Part shown: in pieces, positions 7,354-13,068 of the stretch | Position numbering within the stretch: the first letter of the stretch is position 1 | Layout: every line of letters starts with the position of its first letter | Position numbers and translations under genes: made by a program | DNA from: JBBRFH01 sp038224615 | GTDB lineage: Bacteria; Planctomycetota; Phycisphaerae; Tepidisphaerales; Tepidisphaeraceae | Assembly: GCA_038224615.1 (NCBI GenBank) | Contig: JBBRFH010000076.1 | Location: 1-13,068, forward strand | Direction: 5' to 3' | Length of the DNA stretch: 13,068 nt | Notes under the pieces: model-generated | Told to the model about the DNA's origin: nothing | Databases searched by the model: none | What the model saw: the letters and a program-made list of their open reading frames with translations, nothing else

Positions 7354-8523
7354 TTACAGCGCCGGCACGTCGATCCAGCGTTTTTCCTTCCACGACTGCA
7401 TGCCGAGTTCGGCGAGTTGGACGCCTTTGGCGCCTTCGCGGAGGGTCCAGCGGAAAGGCTCGTCGAGGGCGACGTGGCGGAGGAACAATTCCCACTGGAT
7501 CTTAAACGCGTTGTCGTAGGTGATGTTGTTGGGGACCGGCTGCCAGCCCTTGTAAAAGTCGATCGGCTGAGCGATGTCGGGGTTCCAGACGGGCTTGGGG
7601 GTCTCGGCGGCGCCCTGAACCCAAGCCTCGCGCAGTCCGGCGACGGCGGTGCCTTTGATGCCGTCGACCTGGATAGTCAGCAGGTCGTCGCGACGCACGC
7701 GGGTACACCAACTGCTGTTGAACTGGCAGACCGTGCCATCCTCGAGCAGGAAGATCGCGTAAGCGCTGTCGTCGGCGGTGGCTTTGTAGGGTTGGCCGTC
7801 CTCGGCGCGACGCTCGTCGATGTCGGTGTTGCCGTAGGCGACCAGGCTCTTGATCGGGCCAAACAGGTTGGTGATGACGTACTGCCAGTGGCAGAACATG
7901 TCGATCATCATGCCCCCGCCGTCTTCGGCGCGGTAGTTCCAACTCGGGCGCTGGATCGGCTGGTCGCGGTCCATGCCGGTGAAGACCCAGTACCCGAATT
8001 CGCCGCGCACGCTGAGGATTTTGCCGAAGAAGCCGAGCTCCTTGAGCATCGCGATTTTGCGGAAACTGGGGAGCCAGAGCTTGTCCTGGACCACGCCGTT
8101 CTTCAGGCCGGCGTCTTCGACGAGCTTGGCTAGGCGGAGGGCTTCCTGCGTGACGGTTGCGGTCGGCTTTTCGCAGTAGATGGCCTTCTTCGCCTTGACG
8201 GCTTTTTCAACAAAGCCGGCGCGCTGCAGCGTGCCGCTGGCGTCGAAGAAGATTTTGTTCTCGGCATCCCCCAAAGCGTGATCAAGGTTGACGGTGTACG
8301 CGACAGTACGGCCGATTTCCTTGAGTGCGACGTCTTCGGCGAGATGGCGCAACTTGCTTTCGCTGCGGCCGGTGAGGATCGGCTCGGGCATCAGCGTCAG
8401 CGAGTCGCTGATCTTCACCCCGCCTTGCTTCATGATCGCCAGGATCGAGCGGATCAGGTGCTGGTTGGTGCCCATGCGTCCGGTGACGCCGTTCATCACG
8501 ATGCCGATCTTGCGAACTTCCAT
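7354..8523 (-). CDS. Gfo/Idh/MocA family oxidoreductase
   Basis: This 389-residue NAD(P)-dependent sugar or polyol dehydrogenase-like protein starts at ATG 8523, just after a strong GGAGGA ribosome binding site. The N-terminal Rossmann fold begins KIGIVMNGVTGRMG, with the glycine-rich nucleotide loop at about residues 12-18. The family motif E118-K119-P120 is in YCEKPTA. The C-terminal catalytic segment GGGMMIDMFCHW supplies D208 and H212, spaced as in the D-x-x-x-H motif. It has no Tat or other signal sequence, so it should be cytoplasmic. It diverges from the AraC-type regulator and is the likely target of that regulator. With the isomerase at 4653-5471 it suggests a sugar or cyclitol catabolic route in which the substrate is first oxidised and then isomerised. 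That pathway is inferred from gene families only. Confidence 0.92.
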   Translation of the reverse strand: MEVRKIGIVMNGVTGRMGTNQHLIRSILAIMKQGGVKISDSLTLMPEPILTGRSESKLRHLAEDVALKEIGRTVAYTVNLDHALGDAENKIFFDASGTLQRAGFVEKAVKAKKAIYCEKPTATVTQEALRLAKLVEDAGLKNGVVQDKLWLPSFRKIAMLKELGFFGKILSVRGEFGYWVFTGMDRDQPIQRPSWNYRAEDGGGMMIDMFCHWQYVITNLFGPIKSLVAYGNTDIDERRAEDGQPYKATADDSAYAIFLLEDGTVCQFNSSWCTRVRRDDLLTIQVDGIKGTAVAGLREAWVQGAAETPKPVWNPDIAQPIDFYKGWQPVPNNITYDNAFKIQWELFLRHVALDEPFRWTLREGAKGVQLAELGMQSWKEKRWIDVPAL

Positions 8524-8711
8524 GACTCCTCCGATGAATGAACAATTACGAAACCAGAAGCCCGAATCAAATCCGAATGAAGAAGACTGAACAAGAGACG
8601 TCGTCCGAATTCATCCCTCGGATTTTTGCCGCGCCGGCGACAATCGAATTATGACCGCCCGCACCACGGCGGCTATGGAAGTTTCGGACAGTTTTTGCAC
8701 AATACGGCCAT
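8524..8711. promoter_or_regulatory. Divergent control region between oxidoreductase and AraC regulator
   Basis: These 188 bp hold the promoters for both genes. Just before the regulator's ATG there is a T-rich stretch, CAGTTTTTGCACAATACGG (8689-8707), with CACAAT as a possible -10-like element. A perfect 12-bp palindrome, GGCCATATGGCC (8706-8717), contains the start codon itself. No Shine-Dalgarno sequence precedes the regulator, so its mRNA may be nearly leaderless and self-repression by binding here is plausible. The oxidoreductase side has a strong ribosome binding site but no clear promoter boxes. Binding sites are inference. Confidence 0.4.
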
Positions 8712-9488
8712 ATGGCCCGGCCGGAGATCGTATTCCTCACTGCCCAGTACGTGCCACGCTGTACGCATCAGATCGACAAGTATTTTGCGGACTATCAGAC
8801 GCTGCAATACATGCACAGCGGTGCCGTGGAGCTGGCGATTGACCAGCAGCGATACGCACTAAACGGACGCTGGTTCTGGTCATGCTATCCTGGTCCGCGG
8901 ATCGCGTTTCATGCGGCGGAGCGGGGCAAAACGTGGGTACACCGGTACGTCAGTTTCCGCGGGCCGCTGGTGACCCGCTGGATGGACGACGGGCTGTACC
9001 CGATCGCCCCGCAGCGTTCGCCCGGCGAAGGCGATTGCAGCAAGCGTGTCGATGCCGTGCTCGCCCGCGTCCGCGAGGGCGGGCGCTGGAACGCCTTGCG
9101 CGCGGCACATCTGGTCGAGGGCCTGCTGATCGACCTCGCCGAGGCCCGCAGTGCCGCGCCCCAGGCGCCGGCGTGGGTGCGCCGCGCGCAGGATTCGCTG
9201 GCGCGTCAATCGACGACGGCGATCGACTACGCACACCTCGCCGAGGCAATCGGCATGTCGGAGCGGTCGCTGCGGCGTAACTTCCGCAAGCGCCTCGGCA
9301 TCTCGCCGCACCAGTACGTGATCGACCTCCGCATCCGCGCCGCCCGCGACCTGCTGATGCACGGCGACACGCCCTTGAAGGAGATCGCGCGCCGGCTCGG
9401 CTACGCCGACGTCTTCTATTTCGGCCGGCAATTCAAGGCGCAGGTCGGCGTTTCGCCGGCGCGGTTTCGGCGAAGTCGCGAAGGATGA
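8712..9488 (+). CDS. AraC-family transcriptional regulator
   Basis: This 258-residue regulator has an N-terminal sensor part (about 1-130) resembling the cupin-like ligand domain of AraC proteins (CTHQIDKYF, then WVHRYVSFRGP near 75-85). The C-terminal double helix-turn-helix domain lies at about 160-255. The first HTH is IDYAHLAEAIGMSERSLRRN (171-190). The second is PLKEIARRLGYADVFYFGRQ (221-240), followed by the signature P249-A-R-F-R-R. ATG 8712 is the only reasonable start, since the frame is closed by a TGA at 8652-8654 and no other ATG or GTG lies between. It is divergent from the Gfo/Idh/MocA gene and probably activates it in response to a sugar. The ligand is unknown. Confidence 0.93.
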   Translation: MARPEIVFLTAQYVPRCTHQIDKYFADYQTLQYMHSGAVELAIDQQRYALNGRWFWSCYPGPRIAFHAAERGKTWVHRYVSFRGPLVTRWMDDGLYPIAPQRSPGEGDCSKRVDAVLARVREGGRWNALRAAHLVEGLLIDLAEARSAAPQAPAWVRRAQDSLARQSTTAIDYAHLAEAIGMSERSLRRNFRKRLGISPHQYVIDLRIRAARDLLMHGDTPLKEIARRLGYADVFYFGRQFKAQVGVSPARFRRSREG

Positions 9489-9651
9489 TCCCCAAGCGGC
9501 GTGACGCGGTGCTGGTGCGCGGAGGCCGTTTTCGGGCAAAATCATTGAAATTCGAAGGCGTCGTCAACCGAAAAACTGGCGAACCGCGGGGATCGTGCGC
9601 GCCGAAGTGACGCAGGCATCGTAAAAATCGAGGTATTCTTTGCAACGCCCC

Positions 9652-9679
9652 TTGAATCGCACTGTTTTTGCGGTACTTT
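9652..9679 (+). promoter_or_regulatory. Candidate sigma-70 promoter for HU-like gene
   Basis: TTGAAT (9652-9657) and TACTTT (9674-9679) are separated by 16 bases and lie in an AT-rich patch unlike the surrounding GC-rich DNA. The position implies a leader of roughly 240 bases before the HU start. This is a pattern match only. Confidence 0.4.
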
Positions 9680-9751
9680 TTTCGCATCGAATGACGGGTC
9701 TTCCGCTGTGAGACGGGAAGCTGCGGTCAGCGAGGCACGGAAACGGAAATT

Positions 9752-9792
9752 CGGCGTCGGCCACACTGCTGTTTATGTGGAAGCCAACGCCG
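9752..9792 (+). ncRNA. Imperfect hairpin in the HU leader
   Basis: CGGCGT (9752-9757) can pair with ACGCCG (9787-9792), GGC with GCC, and CACA with TGTG. These pairings are interrupted by one mismatch and a GAA bulge and closed by a 10-base loop. There is no match to a riboswitch class that I recognise. It could be an autoregulatory leader structure or chance in GC-rich DNA. Confidence 0.3.
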
Positions 9793-9929
9793 CCGTGCAG
9801 GTTGTAAAGCCCAGCGGCTCGCGGGTGCGAGTCGCGGGCATCCATCTCACGTTCGGCAGACGCGTCGCGCTCTGGCTCCAACTGATTCCCCCGGGCCGCA
9901 CGTCGCCACAGATTAGGGAGACGCACCAC

Positions 9930-10229
9930 ATGGCCAAGCCCATGACCAAGTCGGAAATCGCCGCGACCATCGCGGAAAAAGTCGGCGTGACCAAGAAACA
10001 GGTCAGCCAGTTCTTTGAAGCCCAGTCGGAGCTCGCCTACAAGCAGGCCAAGAACAGCTTCGTGATCCCGGGCATCGGCAAGCTCGTGCTGACCAAGTCA
10101 GCCGCCCGTGAGATGGTCATGCGCTTTGGCCCCAAGGCCGGCCAGACCGTCAAGGTCGGTCCGAAGACCAAGATCAAGTTCCGCGTCGCCAAGGCGGCCA
10201 AGGACGCGATCCTCGCTGCCAAGAAGTAA
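9930..10229 (+). CDS. HU/IHF-family DNA-binding protein
   Basis: This 99-residue basic protein has the HU fold: helices in MTKSEIAATIAEKVGVTKKQVSQFFEA are followed by FVIPGIGKLVL (residues 44-54), the conserved F-x-(I/V)-PG-(I/L)-G-K-L strand. The C-terminal end KIKFRVAKAAKDAIL corresponds to the last strand and helix. It bends and compacts DNA in the nucleoid. The beta-arm region (about 58-75) lacks the usual GRNP-x-TG tip and instead reads MRFGPKAGQ, a form seen in divergent HU-like proteins. The start at ATG 9930 is set by AGGGAG 9 bases upstream (9915-9920). The lysine-rich C-terminus is short. The gene is followed by a strong rho-independent terminator. Confidence 0.92.
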   Translation: MAKPMTKSEIAATIAEKVGVTKKQVSQFFEAQSELAYKQAKNSFVIPGIGKLVLTKSAAREMVMRFGPKAGQTVKVGPKTKIKFRVAKAAKDAILAAKK

Positions 10230-10302
10230 TTCGCTCACGCTTTCGTCCACACGCGGCGCTCAACCAAGCGATGCGTGTGCCCGACGGAACCGATCGAAAA
10301 CG

Positions 10303-10335
10303 AAAAGCCCCGGCCAATCTTTGGTCGGGGCTTTT
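10303..10335 (+). terminator. Rho-independent terminator of the HU-like gene
   Basis: A 15-bp stem, AAAAGCCCCGGCCAA (10303-10317) with TTGGTCGGGGCTTTT (10321-10335), contains one G-U pair and a 3-base loop and ends in a T-rich run (CTTTTCTGTT). It lies 74 bp after the HU stop codon. Confidence 0.9.
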
Positions 10336-10371
10336 CTGTTGTCGTCGCGAGAGGCTCGCGCGGTCGGACTC

Positions 10372-10655
10372 ATACGTTTCCAGCGTGAAATCCGCGCGCA
10401 AACGCCAATGCAAGCCGCGAAGATGTGATGAGCGAGAAGATCAACGCGAAGGGGGGGGGAGGAAAAATGAGCGCAGCGAAGGATCTACTCGACGATCCAA
10501 GGCGCGAGCGAGAACCGGGCGCACCGCGCCGCCGCGAGTAGATCCTTCGGCGTACCTCAGGATGACATGCGTTGGCCGCGCTCGACGTGGAGAAGTGAAC
10601 GCATCTTCGCGGTTCGCCTTGGCATTTGAGCGCGGGTTTCACACCGGCAACGTAT
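10372..10655. repeat. Outer inverted repeat (54-bp arms) between HU and L31 genes
   Basis: The left arm 10372-10425 and the right arm 10602-10655 match in inverted orientation at 45 of 54 positions, from ATACGTT to CCGCGAAGATG. Six of the nine mismatches fall in one codon phase. Read in that frame, the two arms encode nearly the same peptide (R-L/F-ALAF-x-RGFH-x-GNV), on the minus strand for the left arm and the plus strand for the right. The arms enclose a second, perfect inverted repeat. The whole lies between two convergent genes and their terminators, a typical landing place for repetitive elements. No transposase is present. Confidence 0.8.
10477..10549. repeat. Inner perfect 15-bp inverted repeat
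   Basis: CGAAGGATCTACTCG (10477-10491) is the exact inverse of CGAGTAGATCCTTCG (10535-10549), with a 43-bp loop. The right arm continues into GGCGTACCTCAGGATGACATG. I recognise the AGATCCTTCG...CTCAGGATGACA type as a dispersed repeat found in many bacterial genomes. A run of nine G residues lies just outside at 10451-10459. The element sits inside the larger inverted repeat and codes for nothing convincing. Confidence 0.8.
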
Positions 10656-10693
10656 CACTTGCCGAACGCAAATCCGGCTTCGTGAGGGCGCAA

Positions 10694-10722
10694 GGAAAGC
10701 CCCGGCCAGGCGTGGCCGGGGC
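10694..10722 (-). terminator. Rho-independent terminator of the L31 gene
   Basis: On the minus strand GCCCCGGCCA-CGCC-TGGCCGGGGC forms a perfect 10-bp GC stem followed by TTTCCTT. It lies 34 bp after the stop of the L31 gene and faces the HU terminator across the repeat element. Confidence 0.85.
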
Positions 10723-10756
10723 GTTCGATTGATTTCTGGTGGGGACGCTCGGGCGC

Positions 10757-11029
10757 TTACTTCTTCCCGGCCTTCTGGAAGCTGTAGGTGCCACCGAACT
10801 TCTTGGCGAAGCGGTCCATGCGACCGGCGGCGTCGATGAAGGTCTGCTTGCCGGTGAAGAACGGGTGGCTGGCCGAGCTGATGTCGACCTTCACGAGCGG
10901 GTACTCGTTGCCGTCTTCCCACTTGATCGTGTCCTTGCTGTCGATCGTCGACCGCGTGATGAACGCGGTGCCGGCGGAGATGTCCTGGAAGACCACCGGA
11001 CGATAAGCGGGATGAACGCCCTTCTTCAT
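10757..11029 (-). CDS. rpmE2: 50S ribosomal protein bL31, type B
   Basis: This 90-residue protein is the zinc-independent type B form of ribosomal protein bL31, which bridges the large and small subunits at the central protuberance. Family landmarks are MKKGVHPAYRPVVFQD at the start, TRSTI at 26-30, WEDGNEYPLVKVDISS-x-SHPF-x-TGKQ at 37-62 and the basic tail GRMDRFAKKFGG. No CxxC zinc motif is present, as expected for type B. In many bacteria this form replaces the zinc-binding one when zinc is scarce. No zinc-responsive operator is evident here. ATG 11029 follows GAAGGTG. A near-consensus promoter lies at 11109-11137, so the gene has a leader of about 70 bases. Confidence 0.97.
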   Translation of the reverse strand: MKKGVHPAYRPVVFQDISAGTAFITRSTIDSKDTIKWEDGNEYPLVKVDISSASHPFFTGKQTFIDAAGRMDRFAKKFGGTYSFQKAGKK

Positions 11030-11108
11030 GATTACACCTTCAAATTCTGAATCGTTTTGCCTCGGCGTGCGTTCCGGCGACGCGCCCGAACGTCAGCGAG
11101 GGGCGGGG

Positions 11109-11137
11109 ATTCTATGATTTTTCAGAAAAAAATGCAA
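11109..11137 (-). promoter_or_regulatory. Sigma-70-type promoter of the L31 gene
   Basis: On the minus strand TTGCAT (11137-11132) and TAGAAT (11114-11109) are separated by exactly 17 bases, in an AT-rich patch. Transcription would start near 11102, about 72 bases before the L31 ATG. The -35 box begins one base after the stop codon of the toxin gene, so L31 need not depend on the toxin-antitoxin promoter. Confidence 0.75.
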
Positions 11138-11138
11138 C

Positions 11139-11534
11139 TCAATCGGCTGGTGCGATCGAATGGTCGCGCAGAAACCGGGCATATCCGGCTTCGTCGATGG
11201 ATCCGTCCGCCAGACCCAAAGTCGCCGCGACCACCTCAGCATCGGTCGCCTGCAAGGTCCAGCCGTTCAAGCCCAGGAACGTGTAGGCAGCCACGAATGC
11301 GGTCCGCTTGTTGCCGTCCAGAAACGGATGATTCTTGGCAATGCCGAAAGCGTACGCGGCCGCCAAGTCGTACAAATCCGTCGGGCCGTAGGCAAAAAGG
11401 TGCTGTGGTCGACCGAGGGCCGACTCCAGAAGCCCTTCATCGCGCACGCCCGACAGACCGCCATGCCACCGGATCACCGTGTCGTGGATCGCCAAGACGT
11501 GTTCGCGCGTGAGCCAGAGGAAATCGGCTTTCAC
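11139..11534 (-). CDS. doc: Doc (death-on-curing) family toxin, Fic fold
   Basis: This 131-residue protein is a Doc-type toxin. Doc proteins of the Fic fold act in the cytoplasm and, in phage P1, phosphorylate elongation factor EF-Tu and stop translation. The catalytic loop is N68-H69-P-F-L-D73-G-N75-K76-R77-T-A. It has lysine where AMP-transferring Fic proteins have the second glycine of GNGR, as in Doc kinases. The N-terminal part matches the family: FLWLTREHVLAIHD and GLSGVRDEGLLESALGRPQ. Start GTG 11534 overlaps the antitoxin stop by four bases (GTGA), showing translational coupling. All catalytic residues are present, so the toxin is probably active. It is followed on the same strand by L31 with no terminator between. 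Confidence 0.93.
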   Translation of the reverse strand: MKADFLWLTREHVLAIHDTVIRWHGGLSGVRDEGLLESALGRPQHLFAYGPTDLYDLAAAYAFGIAKNHPFLDGNKRTAFVAAYTFLGLNGWTLQATDAEVVAATLGLADGSIDEAGYARFLRDHSIAPAD

Positions 11535-11755
11535 TTGGCAAGCTCACGTAACGCAACGTGGTACTTGCCCATCCCCGCTTCGGCAATCGTCATCACGCGA
11601 TCAAAATCAGGGTCGCGTGGACTGAGCGCAAAGTCATTGCCACTGCGCGTGACGGTCAGGGCGTCCCCCTCCTGCACGCCCATGGAGTTGAGCAATTCCT
11701 CCGGCAGAATCACCCCGTAGCTGTTGCCGATCTTGCGGACGATGAGCTTGGTCAC
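11531..11755 (-). CDS. AbrB/MazE-type antitoxin of the Doc toxin
   Basis: This 74-residue protein has an N-terminal SpoVT/AbrB swapped-hairpin DNA-binding domain (residues 2-48): KLIVRKIGNSYGVILPEELL, then GVQEGDALTVTRSGNDFALSP. A C-terminal segment (49-74, DPDFDRVMTIAEAGMGKYH) probably wraps the toxin. It starts at GTG 11755 with AGAGGT 6 bases upstream. The stop overlaps the toxin start, so antitoxin is made first and the pair is translationally coupled. It should neutralise Doc and, with it, repress the operon. A palindrome upstream at 11776-11787 is the likely operator. In P1 the Doc partner is Phd, which has a different fold. AbrB-type partners of Doc proteins also occur. Confidence 0.9.
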   Translation of the reverse strand: MTKLIVRKIGNSYGVILPEELLNSMGVQEGDALTVTRSGNDFALSPRDPDFDRVMTIAEAGMGKYHVALRELAK

Positions 11756-11775
11756 GACGGCACCTCTATTAACGA

Positions 11776-11806
11776 ATGTTATAACATCGATTATCGGAGG
11801 GCCAAC
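11776..11806 (-). promoter_or_regulatory. Toxin-antitoxin promoter with palindromic operator
   Basis: ATGTTATAACAT (11776-11787) is a perfect 12-bp palindrome 21 bases before the antitoxin start. On the minus strand TATAAC (11783-11778) within it can serve as the -10 box, and TTGGCC (11805-11800) is a weak -35 at 16 bases. An operator over the -10 box fits autorepression by the antitoxin complex, which is the usual arrangement in type II modules. Binding is inferred. Confidence 0.6.
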
Positions 11807-11871
11807 GTGATTTGCGGCGTTCTGACATCAGGGCTTCGGCGCGCCCGTCACCCCGGCGCTGTGGCGCTCGG

Positions 11872-12675
11872 CTACTGCATCGGCGGGGTCAGGGTGAGCG
11901 GGTCGTGGCGCTTGACCTTGTGCCACACACTGGCGACGTCCATCTCGCGCACCTCGAACTCCGGTACGCTGCGCAACGTTCTTGACGCCAACGGGTTAGC
12001 GTTCGGCACAGGCATGAATCCCAGCGACCGCGCGACCGTCCCGACGCGAAGCTCGCAGAAGCCGTTGCGGAAGCGCAGTTCACGCACGCGGTTGGCGATT
12101 CCCTTCAGCGCTGCGTCACTGAACATCATGCCGGCCCAGGGGTTGGTGGCCATCAGGTGCGGCTTGAGCGACTCGGGCAGGCGCTGCTTCTCGGCATCGT
12201 TGAAATAATAGAAGTCCGGGTTCTTGTCCGGAAACTGCTGGAACGTCGATACCACCGGCGCATCCCATGTGCCGGCGTAGAAGTCGGCGAGCCGGACGTT
12301 GCAGTACATGTCCCACTCGAAGATCACCCACCGCTTGGCCTGAACCGGACGGCTCGGCCAGAGGATCCACATGTACGCGGAAAGGTCGGCGTTGCGCCAG
12401 ATCCAACGCGGCTCGAACTTCTGACGCCAGCGATCGATCATTCCCTTGATACCCCTGGACGTGCGGAACGAGGGGAGCAACCGACGCCAGCCGGCGGTCA
12501 TCTGGCTGGCGTTGTAGCCGTCCTTGAGCGTCACGCCCCACTGGCTCATCGGGATCACCGGCACCCCGGGATTGTGATGCCGCAGGACGGCGAGGTTGTT
12601 GCGGGTGGCGGCGTTGTCGGCGTGGTGGGTGAACAACACGGCCACTTCGTGCAGCGGATTGGATGGCGTCGTCAT
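11872..12675 (-). CDS. Protein of unknown function, possibly glycosyltransferase-like
   Basis: I do not recognise this 267-residue protein with certainty. It has no signal peptide or membrane segment. It begins with a strand-like stretch EVAVLFTHHADNAATRNNLA followed by HHNPGVPVIPM, a layout like the first strand and loop of GT-A nucleotide-sugar enzymes. A hydrophobic strand ending in acid residues, WVIFEWDMY (116-124), could place E120 and D122 as a metal-binding E-x-D. The middle is rich in Trp, Arg and aromatic residues. The C-terminus is basic with HKVKRHD. No motif proves activity. The start ATG 12675 lies 20 bp after the MCE gene stop, without a clear Shine-Dalgarno sequence, so both are probably co-transcribed. 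A link to envelope lipids or glycans is possible but unproven. Confidence 0.7.
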   Translation of the reverse strand: MTTPSNPLHEVAVLFTHHADNAATRNNLAVLRHHNPGVPVIPMSQWGVTLKDGYNASQMTAGWRRLLPSFRTSRGIKGMIDRWRQKFEPRWIWRNADLSAYMWILWPSRPVQAKRWVIFEWDMYCNVRLADFYAGTWDAPVVSTFQQFPDKNPDFYYFNDAEKQRLPESLKPHLMATNPWAGMMFSDAALKGIANRVRELRFRNGFCELRVGTVARSLGFMPVPNANPLASRTLRSVPEFEVREMDVASVWHKVKRHDPLTLTPPMQ

Positions 12676-12695
12676 CGGTAGGTATCTTTAAGGGT

Positions 12696-13068
12696 TTACT
12701 TCACATTTCGCCAGAGCACTTTCTCGACCTCCTGGTAGTGCTCGAAGCTGGCATTGAGACCCGCAAGCAGCGCGTCGAGTTGCTCCTTGGTCGTCGTCGG
12801 ATCCTTCGCGGCGTCACGAACGGCGGCGGCAGCGTCGTTGAGCGCGGTCGCGGCGCCGGCAAACTGCCGTGCCGAGTTGTAGAGCGTCAGGTTCGCAACC
12901 TCGTCCGGCTTGGGCGTGTAAAGCAGCCGCCACGGGCTCCTGCGGATTTCGGCGCTGGCGCTCTCCAAATTCGTGCTCGTGTCCCGCAATGACTCGATGA
13001 TCTTGTCCAGCCGCGAGCGGTTCCGCGTCAACAGCGATCGCGCTTCGGCGGTCACGTCTTTGGTATTT
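12696..13068 (-). CDS. C-terminal part of an MCE/MlaD-family lipid-transport protein, 5' end cut by window
   Basis: The frame is open to the right edge, so only the last 123 residues are visible. They form a long amphipathic helical region rich in Ala, Asp and Asn (SRLDKIIESLRDTSTNLESA), then RRSPWRLLYTPKPDEVANLTLYNSARQFA, then another helix up to VEKVLWRNVK. The RR-P-W-LL--KPDE segment followed by coiled helices is typical of the tails of planctomycete MCE proteins. These are periplasmic, membrane-anchored substrate carriers of Mla-type ABC transporters that move phospholipids between membranes. The MCE domain itself, and the ATPase and permease genes expected nearby, would lie beyond the edge. 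Earlier in-frame codons continue to the edge (N-T-K-D before the GTG at 13055), so that GTG is not a true start. Confidence 0.75.
   Translation of the reverse strand, partial: NTKDVTAEARSLLTRNRSRLDKIIESLRDTSTNLESASAEIRRSPWRLLYTPKPDEVANLTLYNSARQFAGAATALNDAAAAVRDAAKDPTTTKEQLDALLAGLNASFEHYQEVEKVLWRNVK

Larger units (their letters stand above)
9489..9929. other. 441-bp intergenic region and probable long leader of the HU-like gene
   Basis: I see no convincing gene here. The HU frame is open upstream to about 9708, but the extension lacks any match to the family and the normal ribosome binding site sits before the internal ATG. A plausible sigma-70 promoter lies at 9652-9679, so the HU mRNA may have a leader of about 240 bases. 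An imperfect hairpin lies at 9752-9792. No terminator for the AraC gene could be recognised. Confidence 0.5.

Noticed and set aside
9708..9929. A 74-residue N-terminal extension of the HU-like protein
   Set aside because: The extension does not resemble the family, and AGGGAG sits properly before the internal ATG 9930.
10271..10732. Open frames of about 90-150 codons across the repeat region between HU and L31
   Set aside because: They run through a terminator stem and inverted repeats and have the Arg/Ser-rich look of translated repeats. Only the shared short peptide of the two arms seemed worth reporting.
11805..11871. A terminator for the MCE operon between 11805 and 11871
   Set aside because: Only weak GC pairings such as GGCGC/GCGCC are present, without a T-rich end.

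Overview
The window is GC-rich, densely coded and bacterial. It most likely comes from a planctomycete, probably class Phycisphaerae. This is inferred from a short LESLEGRALF-type motif at the start of an exported protease (a hallmark of planctomycete secreted proteins), a GxxExxY protein flanked by CACGAA-rich inverted repeats, a REP-like GTACTGTGGGCA element, zinc-free type B ribosomal protein L31, and an MCE protein with a PWRLLY..KPDE tail. No rRNA, tRNA, CRISPR array, transposase or phage gene is visible.

Layout. 1-2682 (-) is a secreted subtilisin-like protease with C-terminal fibronectin type III repeats, cut by the left edge. It diverges from lpdA (2888-4294, +), the E3 subunit of 2-oxoacid dehydrogenase complexes. 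lpdA is followed by the 3' remnant of an EamA/DMT permease gene and a 60-bp double-hairpin repeat. Next come a TIM-barrel sugar phosphate isomerase/epimerase (-), a GT4 glycosyltransferase (+), a GxxExxY PD-(D/E)XK-type protein (-) boxed by a 47-bp inverted repeat, a Gfo/Idh/MocA oxidoreductase (-) and a divergent AraC-family regulator (+). The isomerase, oxidoreductase and regulator look like a sugar or polyol catabolic group into which other genes have come to lie.

From 9489 the window holds a long leader and an HU-like DNA-binding protein (+), which converges on type B L31 (-). Between these two genes lie two terminators bracketing a nested inverted-repeat element of about 280 bp. Upstream of L31 on the same strand is a Doc toxin/AbrB-type antitoxin pair with a palindrome over its probable -10 box. 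The right end (-) is the C-terminal part of an MCE/MlaD lipid-transport protein, followed 20 bp later by a conserved-looking protein of unknown function that is probably in the same operon.

The most unusual material is non-coding or semi-mobile: the boxed GxxExxY unit, the nested inverted repeat between HU and L31, and the REP-like double hairpin beside a decayed transporter. I see no large new multi-gene system. The candidate small systems are the boxed GxxExxY unit and the Doc/AbrB module.
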